From Fictibacillus marinisediminis (GTDB taxonomy: Bacteria; Bacillota; Bacilli; Bacillales; Fictibacillaceae), in the NCBI RefSeq assembly GCF_023149135.1, contig NZ_JAIWJX010000002.1, positions 992,001-1,056,000 of the forward strand: a DNA stretch of 64,000 nt, written 5' to 3'. Each line of letters begins with the position of its first letter. The stretch's first letter is position 1. Under the pieces are notes generated by a model. That model was given only the letters and a program-made list of their open reading frames with translations. It was not told the origin of the DNA and ran no database searches. Below, one piece after another: positions 9,112 through 16,525 of the stretch. Both the position numbers and the translations under genes were made by a program.

Positions 9112-9804
9112 ATGAAACGCGATCAATAAATGATATGTTAATGATGGGTTTCTTTCAATATCTGGTTATACGCACGAGGAAGTTAGAAGTAAGAACTGCC
9201 GCTTTCTGCAAGGTGACGAGACAGACCGGAGTAAGGGGGCTATTAAGGCTGCTATTTCAAAAAAGAAAAGGATTTCCGTTAAATTAAAGAATTACCGGAA
9301 AGACCACATTTTCTTCTGGAATGAATTAACGATTGATCCTTTCTACATAGAAGATGAAGCCAAATACTATTTATTGGGATTCAAAAAGACATTACAAAGC
9401 AAGAAGAGTATCAGGATCGGCTGGAAACAACGTTAAAGGAGATTGACCGTTTGTCGACTCCGCTAGTTCCTATTACTGAAAATACGTTCATTCTACCGCT
9501 CATCGGAAATTTAACAGATGAGCGATTTGAAAAAATCACAGAAACAGTCATATCTTCCATGAATATCAGCCGTGCAGACTACTTGATCCTGGATTTATCA
9601 GGTTTGGGCACCTTCAATGAAAATACTTCTCCTCTCATCTTTCGGCTCAATGATTTATTGAAACTTCTGGGAACCGAGATGATCCTGACAGGGATTTCCG
9701 CCAAATTGGCGATGAAAGCTGCCGGAAGCAACAATAAGCTATCTTCACTGACAACCTTCTCGTCTGTCCAGGAGGCGGTAAAAAGTTTTCAAAAAAATGA
9801 ATAA
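9112..9804 (+). pseudogene. pfyP: Decayed LOV-STAS blue-light receptor (YtvA/PfyP homologue)
   Basis: The LOV signature is plain: from about 9134 the frame reads YVNDGF...SGYTHEEV, then SKNCRFLQG with the flavin-adduct Cys, NYRKDHIFFWNEL and IDPFYIED. Near 9379 one base is missing. The YtvA-like text continues one frame over as IQKDITKQEEY and LSTPLVPITE into an intact STAS domain. At the 5' end a good ribosome site (GGGGGG) and ATG 9112 give only MKRDQ before a stop, and roughly 30 N-terminal residues expected from YtvA are absent. Two independent lesions argue for real decay rather than a read error. Confidence 0.85.
9451..9804 (+). CDS. STAS-domain remnant that may still be translated
   Basis: 117 residues, the intact 3' part of the broken LOV-STAS gene, with LILDLSGLGTF and the C-terminal STAS helix. 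TTG 9451 lies 9 bases after AAAGGAG, so a free STAS protein about the size of RsbS or SpoIIAA could be made. At the RsbR/RsbS phosphorylation position it has Glu (FNENT), as YtvA does, so it could not be phosphorylated there. Expression is inferred only from the ribosome site. Confidence 0.45.
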   Translation: MSTPLVPITENTFILPLIGNLTDERFEKITETVISSMNISRADYLILDLSGLGTFNENTSPLIFRLNDLLKLLGTEMILTGISAKLAMKAAGSNNKLSSLTTFSSVQEAVKSFQKNE

Positions 9805-9816
9805 TTTCAACAAACA

Positions 9817-9846
9817 AAGTGGCAGGCATATCGGCCTGCCGCTTTT
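9817..9846 (+). terminator. Terminator after the LOV-STAS remnant
   Basis: AGTGGCAGGC and GCCTGCCGCT arms with a short loop, then TTTTAT. It also faces the end of the minus-strand gene at 9850. Confidence 0.8.
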
Positions 9847-9849
9847 ATA

Positions 9850-10434
9850 CTATTTGATATATATCATACGGTTTGTCATTGCCATACCTTTAGGATATTT
9901 AAAGCCGATTACCATCCAGGAAATAAATAGAGCAAAGGACAGAAAGATAAATACAACCAAGAAGCTGTTCCAAAATAGTTTGCTTTTTTCTTGTTTGAAT
10001 TTATATTCGATGTGCCATTTGCCGTTACCCATTCCGAGTGTATCATTTACTTCCTTTCCAGCTGTCGAGAAAACATAATCAGGAGGGCGTTTTTCCGATC
10101 TTTCTGTTCCTTGTTTTTCTGAAAATATAGCCAAATATTCCAATCCATTAATTTCAGAAGCCAATGAGGTGACCTTTTCTTTAACAGCGGGTGTCAGCGC
10201 TTCAGCATTCTGATTTTTCAGCAACTGAAAGATTTCATCCGGGTTATGTGAGAATAGGGTTGTGTGTTTATAATCCTGCCACATGAATACACCGAAAATA
10301 AGCATGCTGGCCGCAATAAACAGAAGTGTAAGACGGAGAAGCAGACGGGCAGGACCTGCTGCTTTACGCTCTTTTATTCGTTTCCTTCTTATATAATCCG
10401 AAAGAAGAATGACTTTCTGATGATCAGCAGACAT
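9850..10434 (-). CDS. Hypothetical bitopic-loop membrane protein, 194 aa
   Basis: Not recognised. A basic N-terminal tail (RRKRIKERK), a membrane segment at about 29-50, an extracytoplasmic domain of about 95 residues, a second membrane segment at about 152-175 and a short tail. AAAGGGAGG lies about 10 bases before the ATG. The two-segment layout with an external sensor-sized loop is seen in several bacillus proteins of unknown role. Its promoter region faces the amino-acid transporter operon. Confidence 0.62.
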   Translation of the reverse strand: MSADHQKVILLSDYIRRKRIKERKAAGPARLLLRLTLLFIAASMLIFGVFMWQDYKHTTLFSHNPDEIFQLLKNQNAEALTPAVKEKVTSLASEINGLEYLAIFSEKQGTERSEKRPPDYVFSTAGKEVNDTLGMGNGKWHIEYKFKQEKSKLFWNSFLVVFIFLSFALFISWMVIGFKYPKGMAMTNRMIYIK

Positions 10435-10781
10435 GGCATATTGTCCTCCCTTTTAAAAAATGTATAAAACTCAGCAACAAAAGACCTAGAGTGCTCTGCC
10501 GCTGTCTTTTTGCTTCAAATAAAGAGATTACTTATGTATTCTTCAAAATTTTGAATATTCCTACGATTAATTTTGATTTTATTGGGGTAAATACTTCATA
10601 GGTATATTGATTGATAAACGTGGATAATTCTTTGGAAAGAGCACCAAGAGGAAAAAATTGCATGAAATTCTACCCAGTATAGTACAAACTCTCTAGTACT
10701 CTTGTAGCTAGTATTTAATTTTTTCTCACGTTACCATTGTATTATTCAGAACTATCAAACAATACTAAAGGAGGAAAAGCA
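10435..10781. other. Intergenic region between divergent genes
   Basis: 347 AT-rich bases without a convincing gene. An imperfect inverted repeat (AGCAACAAAAGAC against GTCTTTTTGCT, about 10472-10516) is visible. I see no S-box, T-box or lysine riboswitch consensus. It should hold the promoters of the membrane protein (-) and the amino-acid transporter (+). Confidence 0.5.
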
Positions 10782-11567
10782 GTGAAAAAGTTCTATTTGC
10801 CAGTACTACTAATAGTCGCAATGGTTTTGTCGATTGCCGGCTGCGGGTCCTCAACTTCCAAAACAAAAAGTGGAGATGAAGTGGAGCTGAAGGAAGATGG
10901 AGTATTTTCCTTTGTCGTATCAGGGGAGTTTTATCCTTTCAGCTACTCGGATAAGAACGGGAAACTTGATGGATTTGATGTAGCGGTAGGAAAAGCACTC
11001 GCAAAGGAAATGGGATTAAAAGCAAAAGTGGACAAACAAAAATTTCACGGAATAGTTACAGCGGTAAAAACCAATCGCTTTGACGCTGCGGTTGCGAGCC
11101 ATACCATTACTCCTGAGAGGAAGAAAGCTGTTAATTTCAGTACGCCATACTATTATTCTGGTCCGGTATTATTTGTTAAGAAAGACAGCTCCATTAAAGG
11201 AGTCAAAGACATTAAAGGCAAAAATATTGCTGTTGCTAAAGGGTCTACATATGAAAGCGAAGCTCAAAAATATGCTAAAGACATATCGGTGTATGACAGT
11301 GATGTCACCGCTTTGCGTGCCCTTAGTGAAGGAAAGCACGATGGAGTTATCACAGATTCCATTACGGGCAAACAAGCGATTAAAAAAGGATTTAAGGTTT
11401 CAGAAGCAGAAACGCTGGGGACGAGTGAACAGGCGATCGCTGTATCCAAAAAAGATAAAAAGCTTTTGAAAGCCATCAATAAAGCGCTCGAAGAACTTAG
11501 AAAAGATGGAACATTAGAGAAACTGAGCAAAAAGTATCTCGATATTGATATTACAAAAAAACCATAA
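10782..11567 (+). CDS. Polar amino-acid ABC transporter, substrate-binding lipoprotein
   Basis: 261 residues. The signal peptide ends in a lipobox (LSIAGC, Cys about residue 19). A periplasmic-binding-protein family 3 fold follows, with the typical FSYSDKNGKLDGFDVAVGKA opening and AVASHTITPERKKAVNFS. Relatives bind arginine, glutamine or cystine; the ligand cannot be read here. GTG 10782 follows AAAGGAGG. The operon continues with a frameshifted permease and an ATPase, resembling artPQR. Confidence 0.88.
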   Translation: MKKFYLPVLLIVAMVLSIAGCGSSTSKTKSGDEVELKEDGVFSFVVSGEFYPFSYSDKNGKLDGFDVAVGKALAKEMGLKAKVDKQKFHGIVTAVKTNRFDAAVASHTITPERKKAVNFSTPYYYSGPVLFVKKDSSIKGVKDIKGKNIAVAKGSTYESEAQKYAKDISVYDSDVTALRALSEGKHDGVITDSITGKQAIKKGFKVSEAETLGTSEQAIAVSKKDKKLLKAINKALEELRKDGTLEKLSKKYLDIDITKKP

Positions 11568-11629
11568 ATCACTTAAAGAATGTGTGAGCATGCGGCACAT
11601 TCTTTTCTTTCAGAAGGAGCTGAACCTGT

Positions 11630-12291
11630 TTGCCAAATATCGGACATTTTTTTCACGTGTTCATCGACAGCTATCCGCTCTTTATGAAGGGATTGCTGCT
11701 GACCCTGCAGATTACAATTGTTTCTATTTTAATAGGAACCGTAGTAGGATTGCTGTTTGCTTTTTTAAGCTCTCGAAAAGCAAAGTTTTAAATGCGATCG
11801 CAAACGTTTACATTGCAATTATCAGGGGGACACCGCTGATCGTGCAGATTTTTTTCTTTTATTTTGGATTGGCCGAGCTCGGTATTTCGCCATACTGGTG
11901 TGCCACGCTTGGGCTTGCCTTGCATAACAGTGCATATATCGCGGAGATTTTCAGAGGATCGATTCAGTCTATCAATAAAGGACAGCTGGAAGCTGGGCGT
12001 TCGTTGGGGATGAGTACGTCTCTTGCCATGAGGCGCATCGTATTGCCGCAGGCATTCCGGCGTGCGCTTCCGCCACTTGGCAACCAATTTATAATCGGTT
12101 TAAAGGATTCCTCGCTGGCTGCTTTTATCTCTTCTTCAGAACTGTTCAATGTGGCGACAACTCAAGGATCACGGACGTTTGAAGAAATGACCTATCTTCT
12201 GATTGTTGCTATTTATTATTTAGTCCTGGTTCTTTTGTTTACCCTTTTGGTGAACAAACTAGAAGGTAAAATCGCCAGAGGAGACGAGTAG
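11630..12291 (+). pseudogene. Amino-acid ABC transporter permease, frameshifted
   Basis: The N-terminal part starts at TTG 11630 (GAAGGAG upstream) and reads MPNIGHFFHVFIDSYPLF then GLLLTLQITIVSILIG, the expected start of a HisM/ArtQ permease. This frame ends at TAA 11789-11791. From about 11785 the next frame continues seamlessly as VLNAIANVYIAIIRGTPL, the canonical permease box, to 12291. One base is missing near 11785-11790; restored, the protein would be about 220 residues, the family norm. No slippery heptamer is present, so programmed frameshifting is unlikely. The flanking genes are intact, so a sequencing error is possible. Confidence 0.85.
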
Positions 12292-12303
12292 AGGGGGAGT
12301 GTC

Positions 12304-13044
12304 ATGGAACAGAGAAAAGTTATGATTAACGTTAATGATTTAAACAAATCATTCGGTGATCTTCACGTATTAAAAAATGTGAATCTTGAAGTGCATGAAC
12401 AGGATGTTGTCGTCTTGATTGGCGCCAGCGGTTCAGGAAAAAGTACGCTGCTTCGCTGTTTAAACTACTTGGAGTACAAAGAAAGCGGCGCGATCACGAT
12501 AGATGGCAAAGTGGTGGATCCCGATAAGACCGACTTGAACAAGATCAGACAGGAAGTAGGAATGGTTTTTCAGCATTTTAACCTTTTTCCACATAAAACC
12601 GTATTGGAGAATGTCATAGAGGCTCCATTGATGGTAAAAAAGGTACCGAAAGATCAGGCCGTTCAAGAAGGCAGAGCGCTCTTGAAAAAGGTTGGACTGG
12701 CCGATAAAGAAGATGTGTACCCTTCAAAACTCTCTGGGGGACAAAAGCAGAGGGTGGCTATCGCTAGATCTCTCGCAATGAAGCCTAAAATCATGCTTTT
12801 TGATGAGCCGACTTCTGCTCTTGACCCCGAACTTGTCGGTGAGGTTCTAGCCACGATGAAGGACCTCGCGAGAGAAGGGATGACGATGCTCGTTGTAACC
12901 CATGAGATGGGCTTCGCGAGAGAAGCCGCCGACACGGTTATTTATATGCATGATGGTAAAATTGTTGAAAAGGGTACCCCGAGCCAGATCTTTTCTGAGC
13001 CGCAGCATCAGCGCACAAAAGATTTCCTCAGCACAATACTATAG
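12304..13044 (+). CDS. Polar amino-acid ABC transporter ATP-binding protein (GlnQ/ArtR type)
   Basis: 246 residues with Walker [10 protein letters not shown], signature LSGGQKQRV, Walker B IMLFDEP, D-loop SALDPE and switch His in VVTHEMGFA. These are diagnostic of the polar amino-acid uptake ATPases. GAGGGGGAG precedes the ATG, 12 bases after the permease stop. It is the third gene of the transporter operon and is followed by a palindromic repeat acting as terminator. Confidence 0.9.
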   Translation: MEQRKVMINVNDLNKSFGDLHVLKNVNLEVHEQDVVVLIGASGSGKSTLLRCLNYLEYKESGAITIDGKVVDPDKTDLNKIRQEVGMVFQHFNLFPHKTVLENVIEAPLMVKKVPKDQAVQEGRALLKKVGLADKEDVYPSKLSGGQKQRVAIARSLAMKPKIMLFDEPTSALDPELVGEVLATMKDLAREGMTMLVVTHEMGFAREAADTVIYMHDGKIVEKGTPSQIFSEPQHQRTKDFLSTIL

Positions 13045-13057
13045 TTTATATAAAAAA

Positions 13058-13107
13058 GGTGCCAGGCACCGTCTTTTGACAATTGTCAAAAAGCGGTGCC
13101 TGGCACC
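13058..13107. repeat. Palindromic GGTGCCAGGCACC repeat, copy 1
   Basis: GGTGCCAGGCACC at the left and GGTGCCTGGCACC at the right enclose TTTTGACA-AT-TGTCAAAA-type inner arms; the whole 50 bp can fold on itself. An A-run lies before it and TTTTTT after it, so it can terminate both the transporter operon and the convergent DUF3817 gene. Confidence 0.88.
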
Positions 13108-13114
13108 AAGTTTT

Positions 13115-13402
13115 TTACGCTTTTCTTTTCAGGTAAGAATCAAAGACAAAAGGGCCGAATGGAAGGACCGAGGCGACAAGTGCTCCCATGACCAATGTGA
13201 ATGGCCAGCGATTTTTAAAGGTGACATTCGCGAGGGCAATTAAGTAAAGAACAAAGAACAGCCCGTGCAGTGAGCCGGCAATCATAACGGCTATGGGATA
13301 ACCTGCAAAATACTTCAGCGGCATGGCGATGCCAAGCAGAACGAGGAAAGATATTCCTTCAAGTGTTCCAATTAATATAAATCGTTTGAGGGATGGATTC
13401 AT
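13115..13402 (-). CDS. DUF3817 family membrane protein
   Basis: 95 residues with three hydrophobic segments. The GTLEGISFLVLLGIAMPLKY and GSLHGLFFVLYL stretches are typical of DUF3817 (YdzA-like). ATG 13402 is chosen because AGGAGG lies upstream; an alternative start at 13426 precedes it. Function unknown. It converges with the amino-acid transporter across the palindromic repeat. Confidence 0.82.
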   Translation of the reverse strand: MNPSLKRFILIGTLEGISFLVLLGIAMPLKYFAGYPIAVMIAGSLHGLFFVLYLIALANVTFKNRWPFTLVMGALVASVLPFGPFVFDSYLKRKA

Positions 13403-13511
13403 ACCTGGTAACCTCCTGTATCTCATTTCCCTATTAATTTACCATATCGAGGGGAGGTGTTGAGGTAGAATCATGGACGATATGTGAACCCTTTTTGTCT
13501 ATTTGGAGAGA

Positions 13512-13928
13512 TTAAAGCAAGTATTCCGATTCCATTTCCTTGTTCAAATAGCGGGCCATCGCGGTTTTTGCCATTTTTAATCCCGCTTTCCGATAGAATT
13601 CCTCATTTCCAGTTGTTGAGATTAAGTGGACACAGGAAACATCTTGTAGCTGAACAAGCAGATCTTCTACAATCTCTCGTCCAAGCCCGAGGCCTTGATA
13701 ATCGGGGGAAACGATAATATCATAGATGGCTGCATTGAATACGCCATCTGAAAGGGCTCTTCCCAGCCCGGCCAGTTGTCCATCCACATAAGCAAAAGAG
13801 GTATGGGTGGTGCTGTTATAAATTTTGATTATGTTTTCAGCATTATGCTTGCTCCAGCCAACGGCGTGATAAAGCTTCAGAACATCGTTCCAGATCACGT
13901 TTGATCGGCCTCTCTCAATGTGTGCCAC
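13512..13928 (-). CDS. GNAT-family N-acetyltransferase
   Basis: 138 residues. Motif A reads IIVSPDYQGLGLGREIVEDLL, a textbook acetyl-CoA site, and the C-terminal FYRKAGLKMAKTAM element fits. GTG 13928 is 8 bases after GGGAGG; an ATG two codons earlier is too close to it. Resembles the small YwnH/PhnO-like acetyltransferases. Substrate unknown. Confidence 0.82.
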   Translation of the reverse strand: MAHIERGRSNVIWNDVLKLYHAVGWSKHNAENIIKIYNSTTHTSFAYVDGQLAGLGRALSDGVFNAAIYDIIVSPDYQGLGLGREIVEDLLVQLQDVSCVHLISTTGNEEFYRKAGLKMAKTAMARYLNKEMESEYLL

Positions 13929-13996
13929 AAACATTCCCTCCCTTCACTCATCATTATTTTTTTATTTTACAACTGAGAAAAATGGAATGGAATAAC

Positions 13997-14035
13997 AAAA
14001 AAGCAGTCGGGAGATAAATTTCCCGACTGCTTTTG
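13997..14035. terminator. Terminator of the DUF6230-DUF6114 operon
   Basis: AAGCAGTCGGGA pairs with TCCCGACTGCTT, with A-run and T-run on both sides. It lies downstream of the minus-strand operon that ends at 14047. Confidence 0.88.
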
Positions 14036-14046
14036 TAAGAGTTTAT

Positions 14047-15294
14047 TTACTGAAAGAGGCCATCCAGCGGTTTTAATAGATTTGGCAGCAGTTTTAGTGT
14101 TGAATGTTTTTTCATCTCCTTTTCCATTTTCTCAAAAAGATCAGGAGAGGCGAGTTCTTCATTATTTTTCAGCAGAGAAAGCAGATCCAGATTTTTTAAC
14201 AGCTGGTTTTGGAGCAGCTTCAGTTGTTTTTCCGCTTTGTCATTTTCTGAACAAAGATCGGCTAGCGGTACTTTTTCCTTTTGGGCGGCATGGATTAAAT
14301 CCAGCCCAAGCTGTTTGGGAACTTTTCCATCCATTTTGGCTGCGTCCTGGCAGAGCTGCTGTTTTGTCCGCTTCAGATGTTTCTTCACAGGCTCTGTGAC
14401 TTGCTGCACTGTTTTTTCTGGGCGGTGAACCACTTTAGGGACGGTGTCTGTTACTTTTTTCACTGGTTTTTTAACAGTATCCACGGTATCATCTACCGGT
14501 TTCTTAATTTTCTTCAACGGTTCTGTTGTAGGGTCAATCGTATCCTTGACGGGTTTAGTTACCTTGCCAACAGTATCATTTACTGGCTTAACGGCGTCCT
14601 TAACCGGTTTTTTAAGGTTCTTATCAATCGGCTTTTTAGAATCAGGCAAAAGCGGATCTGTTCCTTTGTCTGCAGACTGATCTTCCTTTGATTTGTCTTC
14701 ACACGTAAGCGGAAGGTGACCCTTCATGAGTGAGCCAATCGCATCTTTCGCTTCCAACAAAGGTAAAGAAGAGAGATCCTGAAGAACCTTTGGCGCATCG
14801 GGCCTCTGTAGTTCATGATTGCCTTTTACAGTTGAAAGCTGAAGCCGCGAAAGCTCCCCTTGATCGGCTTTCATCTGATGAACGAGCATCGTTACATTCT
14901 TAAGACCAAGCTCAGGAACAGATTCACCTGCGTTCAAACAGGCTCCTTTTAAAGAAAAGGCGGAAGCATCCACGGTCATGTTCGTCAGGTGAACTGGTCC
15001 GTTTGCCTTCATGATGATGGTGATTGGGCCTTGATTAGTTGACAGTACTTTCGTCAGTTTCATCCCATAAAGTGTAGCATTGCGGTACTGAAAACGAATC
15101 ATGGGTTTTTGTTTTTGGGCTGAAGTTTCCCCCATGACCACTTGAGGAAGCATGGTGCCCCCATCGACCCGATCTGCACTGATGACAAAGCCTTCCAACT
15201 TTTGGCCGTCCGTCTCTGCTTTTGCCTGAGAGGGGCTAAAAAAACTTGTCAGCCCTAAAAGACAGGTGATGGCCATCAGTGTTCGAACCATCAT
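14047..15294 (-). CDS. Secreted Lys-Pro-Val repeat protein with DUF6230-like N-terminal domain
   Basis: 415 residues. A signal peptide (about 1-27, ending near AKA) precedes an N-terminal domain whose GPVHLTNMTVDASAF echoes KPVHISGLQQDASV in the first gene of this operon. Residues about 205-300 are a low-complexity rod of KKPVKDTVD-like units, likely extended in or across the cell wall. The C-terminal third is helical and charged, with two cysteines. The start overlaps the DUF6114 stop as ATGA. No enzymatic motif; surface-attachment or structural role inferred. Confidence 0.7.
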   Translation of the reverse strand: MMVRTLMAITCLLGLTSFFSPSQAKAETDGQKLEGFVISADRVDGGTMLPQVVMGETSAQKQKPMIRFQYRNATLYGMKLTKVLSTNQGPITIIMKANGPVHLTNMTVDASAFSLKGACLNAGESVPELGLKNVTMLVHQMKADQGELSRLQLSTVKGNHELQRPDAPKVLQDLSSLPLLEAKDAIGSLMKGHLPLTCEDKSKEDQSADKGTDPLLPDSKKPIDKNLKKPVKDAVKPVNDTVGKVTKPVKDTIDPTTEPLKKIKKPVDDTVDTVKKPVKKVTDTVPKVVHRPEKTVQQVTEPVKKHLKRTKQQLCQDAAKMDGKVPKQLGLDLIHAAQKEKVPLADLCSENDKAEKQLKLLQNQLLKNLDLLSLLKNNEELASPDLFEKMEKEMKKHSTLKLLPNLLKPLDGLFQ

Positions 15295-15704
15295 TTTGCT
15301 TGCACCATCTTATGAGGAACGTAGATTTCTTCCTCCGTTTCCTCTGAAGGCTGTTCGCCTGCCCGACGGTCAGAGGCAGGCGGACTCCAGGCAACCATCA
15401 AGGATCCCCCGGTAATACCAAGTAGGGTTCCTACAATAAAGCCGCCAAGAGCACCGATGATGGACAGGATGGATAAAAAGATGGCAACAATACCAAATAC
15501 TTTAGAAAACTGAGGAAAGAAAAGCCCCATGATGCCGATTAATAGCACCAAGCCCCCGAATAGGATTCCAATAACGGATACTGTGCCTGGCAGGAAGGCT
15601 TTGACGATCAAATTTAAGGGAACCCACAAAATAAGTGCCCCGCTGAGAAGTGTCAGCATCGATCCAAGAAAGGGACGTTCCTGCTTCCATTGTCTTACAC
15701 TCAT
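15291..15704 (-). CDS. DUF6114 family membrane protein
   Basis: 137 residues, four hydrophobic segments, opening RQWKQERPFLGSMLTLLSGALILWVPL, as in DUF6114 proteins best known from actinobacteria, where they neighbour DUF6230. ATG 15704 has GGGAGGTG upstream. Middle gene of the three-gene operon: 17 bases after the DUF6230 gene, and overlapping the Lys-Pro-repeat gene by four bases. Function unknown. Confidence 0.8.
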   Translation of the reverse strand: MSVRQWKQERPFLGSMLTLLSGALILWVPLNLIVKAFLPGTVSVIGILFGGLVLLIGIMGLFFPQFSKVFGIVAIFLSILSIIGALGGFIVGTLLGITGGSLMVAWSPPASDRRAGEQPSEETEEEIYVPHKMVQAK

Positions 15705-15721
15705 ATTCTTCACCTCCCATT

Positions 15722-16321
15722 TTAGTTGCCCGGTTTGTTGATGCGTTCAACTGTTACTTTCATACCGTTCATGACAATCTTTTCTTGAAAAAGGTAGTGG
15801 GTTTTCAATTTTGCATGATCGAGCTGGATGGTAGACGACATTTGCTGAAATTGTTTTTGCCAGTCATTGCTATGTTTTTCCTGTAGAGCAAGGTTGCTGA
15901 ATTTGGCATCGGCATTAATGACAGAAGCATCTTGCTGCAGCCCTGAAATATGCACGGGTTTGCTTGCCGTGATCTTTACACGAATCCATTTATCGCCGCT
16001 GATGTTGAAATCTTTGTAGAGCTGAAGGTTATTGATGGTAAGTTCTTTAATCAGGTTGGTGCCTTGCGGTGTGGATTTTTCCTTGCTGGATTCTCCCATT
16101 TTCGGATAGAACGTATAGCCCTTTCCTTCTAGGTGATCAAAAACAACGTAAAAGTCACCGACACCAGCCATCGGAATGGCGTAAGCCGTACCCGAGATCC
16201 CCATAAAACTAAGGAGGGCAATCAGAACAATCATTCCGGAACCAAAAGCTTTCCAGAAGACTTTCTTATTGGTCCCTCCTTTTTTCATAGCAGGCTTTAA
16301 CTGAACCGTTTTTTCATTCAT
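15722..16321 (-). CDS. DUF6230 family protein
   Basis: 199 residues: a cytoplasmic N-terminus, one membrane segment (about 28-48, ending near GTAYA) and an external domain with YKDFNISGDKWIRVKITASK and a following PVHISGL motif, matching DUF6230. ATG 16321 follows AAAGAGGTGG. First gene of the operon, with a promoter expected in the 200 bases shared with the divergent LuxR-type regulator. DUF6230/DUF6114 pairs are conserved but uncharacterised as far as I know. Confidence 0.8.
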   Translation of the reverse strand: MNEKTVQLKPAMKKGGTNKKVFWKAFGSGMIVLIALLSFMGISGTAYAIPMAGVGDFYVVFDHLEGKGYTFYPKMGESSKEKSTPQGTNLIKELTINNLQLYKDFNISGDKWIRVKITASKPVHISGLQQDASVINADAKFSNLALQEKHSNDWQKQFQQMSSTIQLDHAKLKTHYLFQEKIVMNGMKVTVERINKPGN

Positions 16322-16525
16322 CAACGCCACCTCTTTCATAATTATGAAAACGCTTTAATATACACTTACTTTACTTTTAGGACAGTAAACTGACAATTCC
16401 GATAAGTATCGTAATCAAGTTTTCTTACCCGACAAATGTAGGGGGAAATGGGTCATATATTGTAAAAATATTTCGAAAAATATGAAATATAAGAGATTAT
16501 GGCAAAAATAGAGGGAGGAATTCGG

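Noticed and set aside
9797..10078. 93-residue plus-strand frame
   Set aside because: Antisense to the 194-aa membrane protein and crossing a terminator; no ribosome site.
10435..10781. Possible amino-acid riboswitch or T-box ahead of the transporter
   Set aside because: No T-box GGTGGNACCGCG-like bulge, S-box or L-box consensus was found; only an imperfect inverted repeat.
11080..11469. 129-residue Lys/Leu/Arg-rich frame inside the binding-protein gene
   Set aside because: Shadow of the lipoprotein gene in another frame, which has a lipobox and strong family motifs.
11780..11795. Programmed ribosomal frameshift in the permease
   Set aside because: AAAGCAAAGTTTTAAATG contains no X-XXY-YYZ slippery heptamer followed by a stable structure, and the family is not known to use frameshifting.
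14082..14691. Plus-strand frames rich in Phe/Leu/Cys across the Lys-Pro-repeat gene
   Set aside because: They are antisense images of the KPVK repeats; the minus-strand gene has a signal peptide, a ribosome overlap and operon context.
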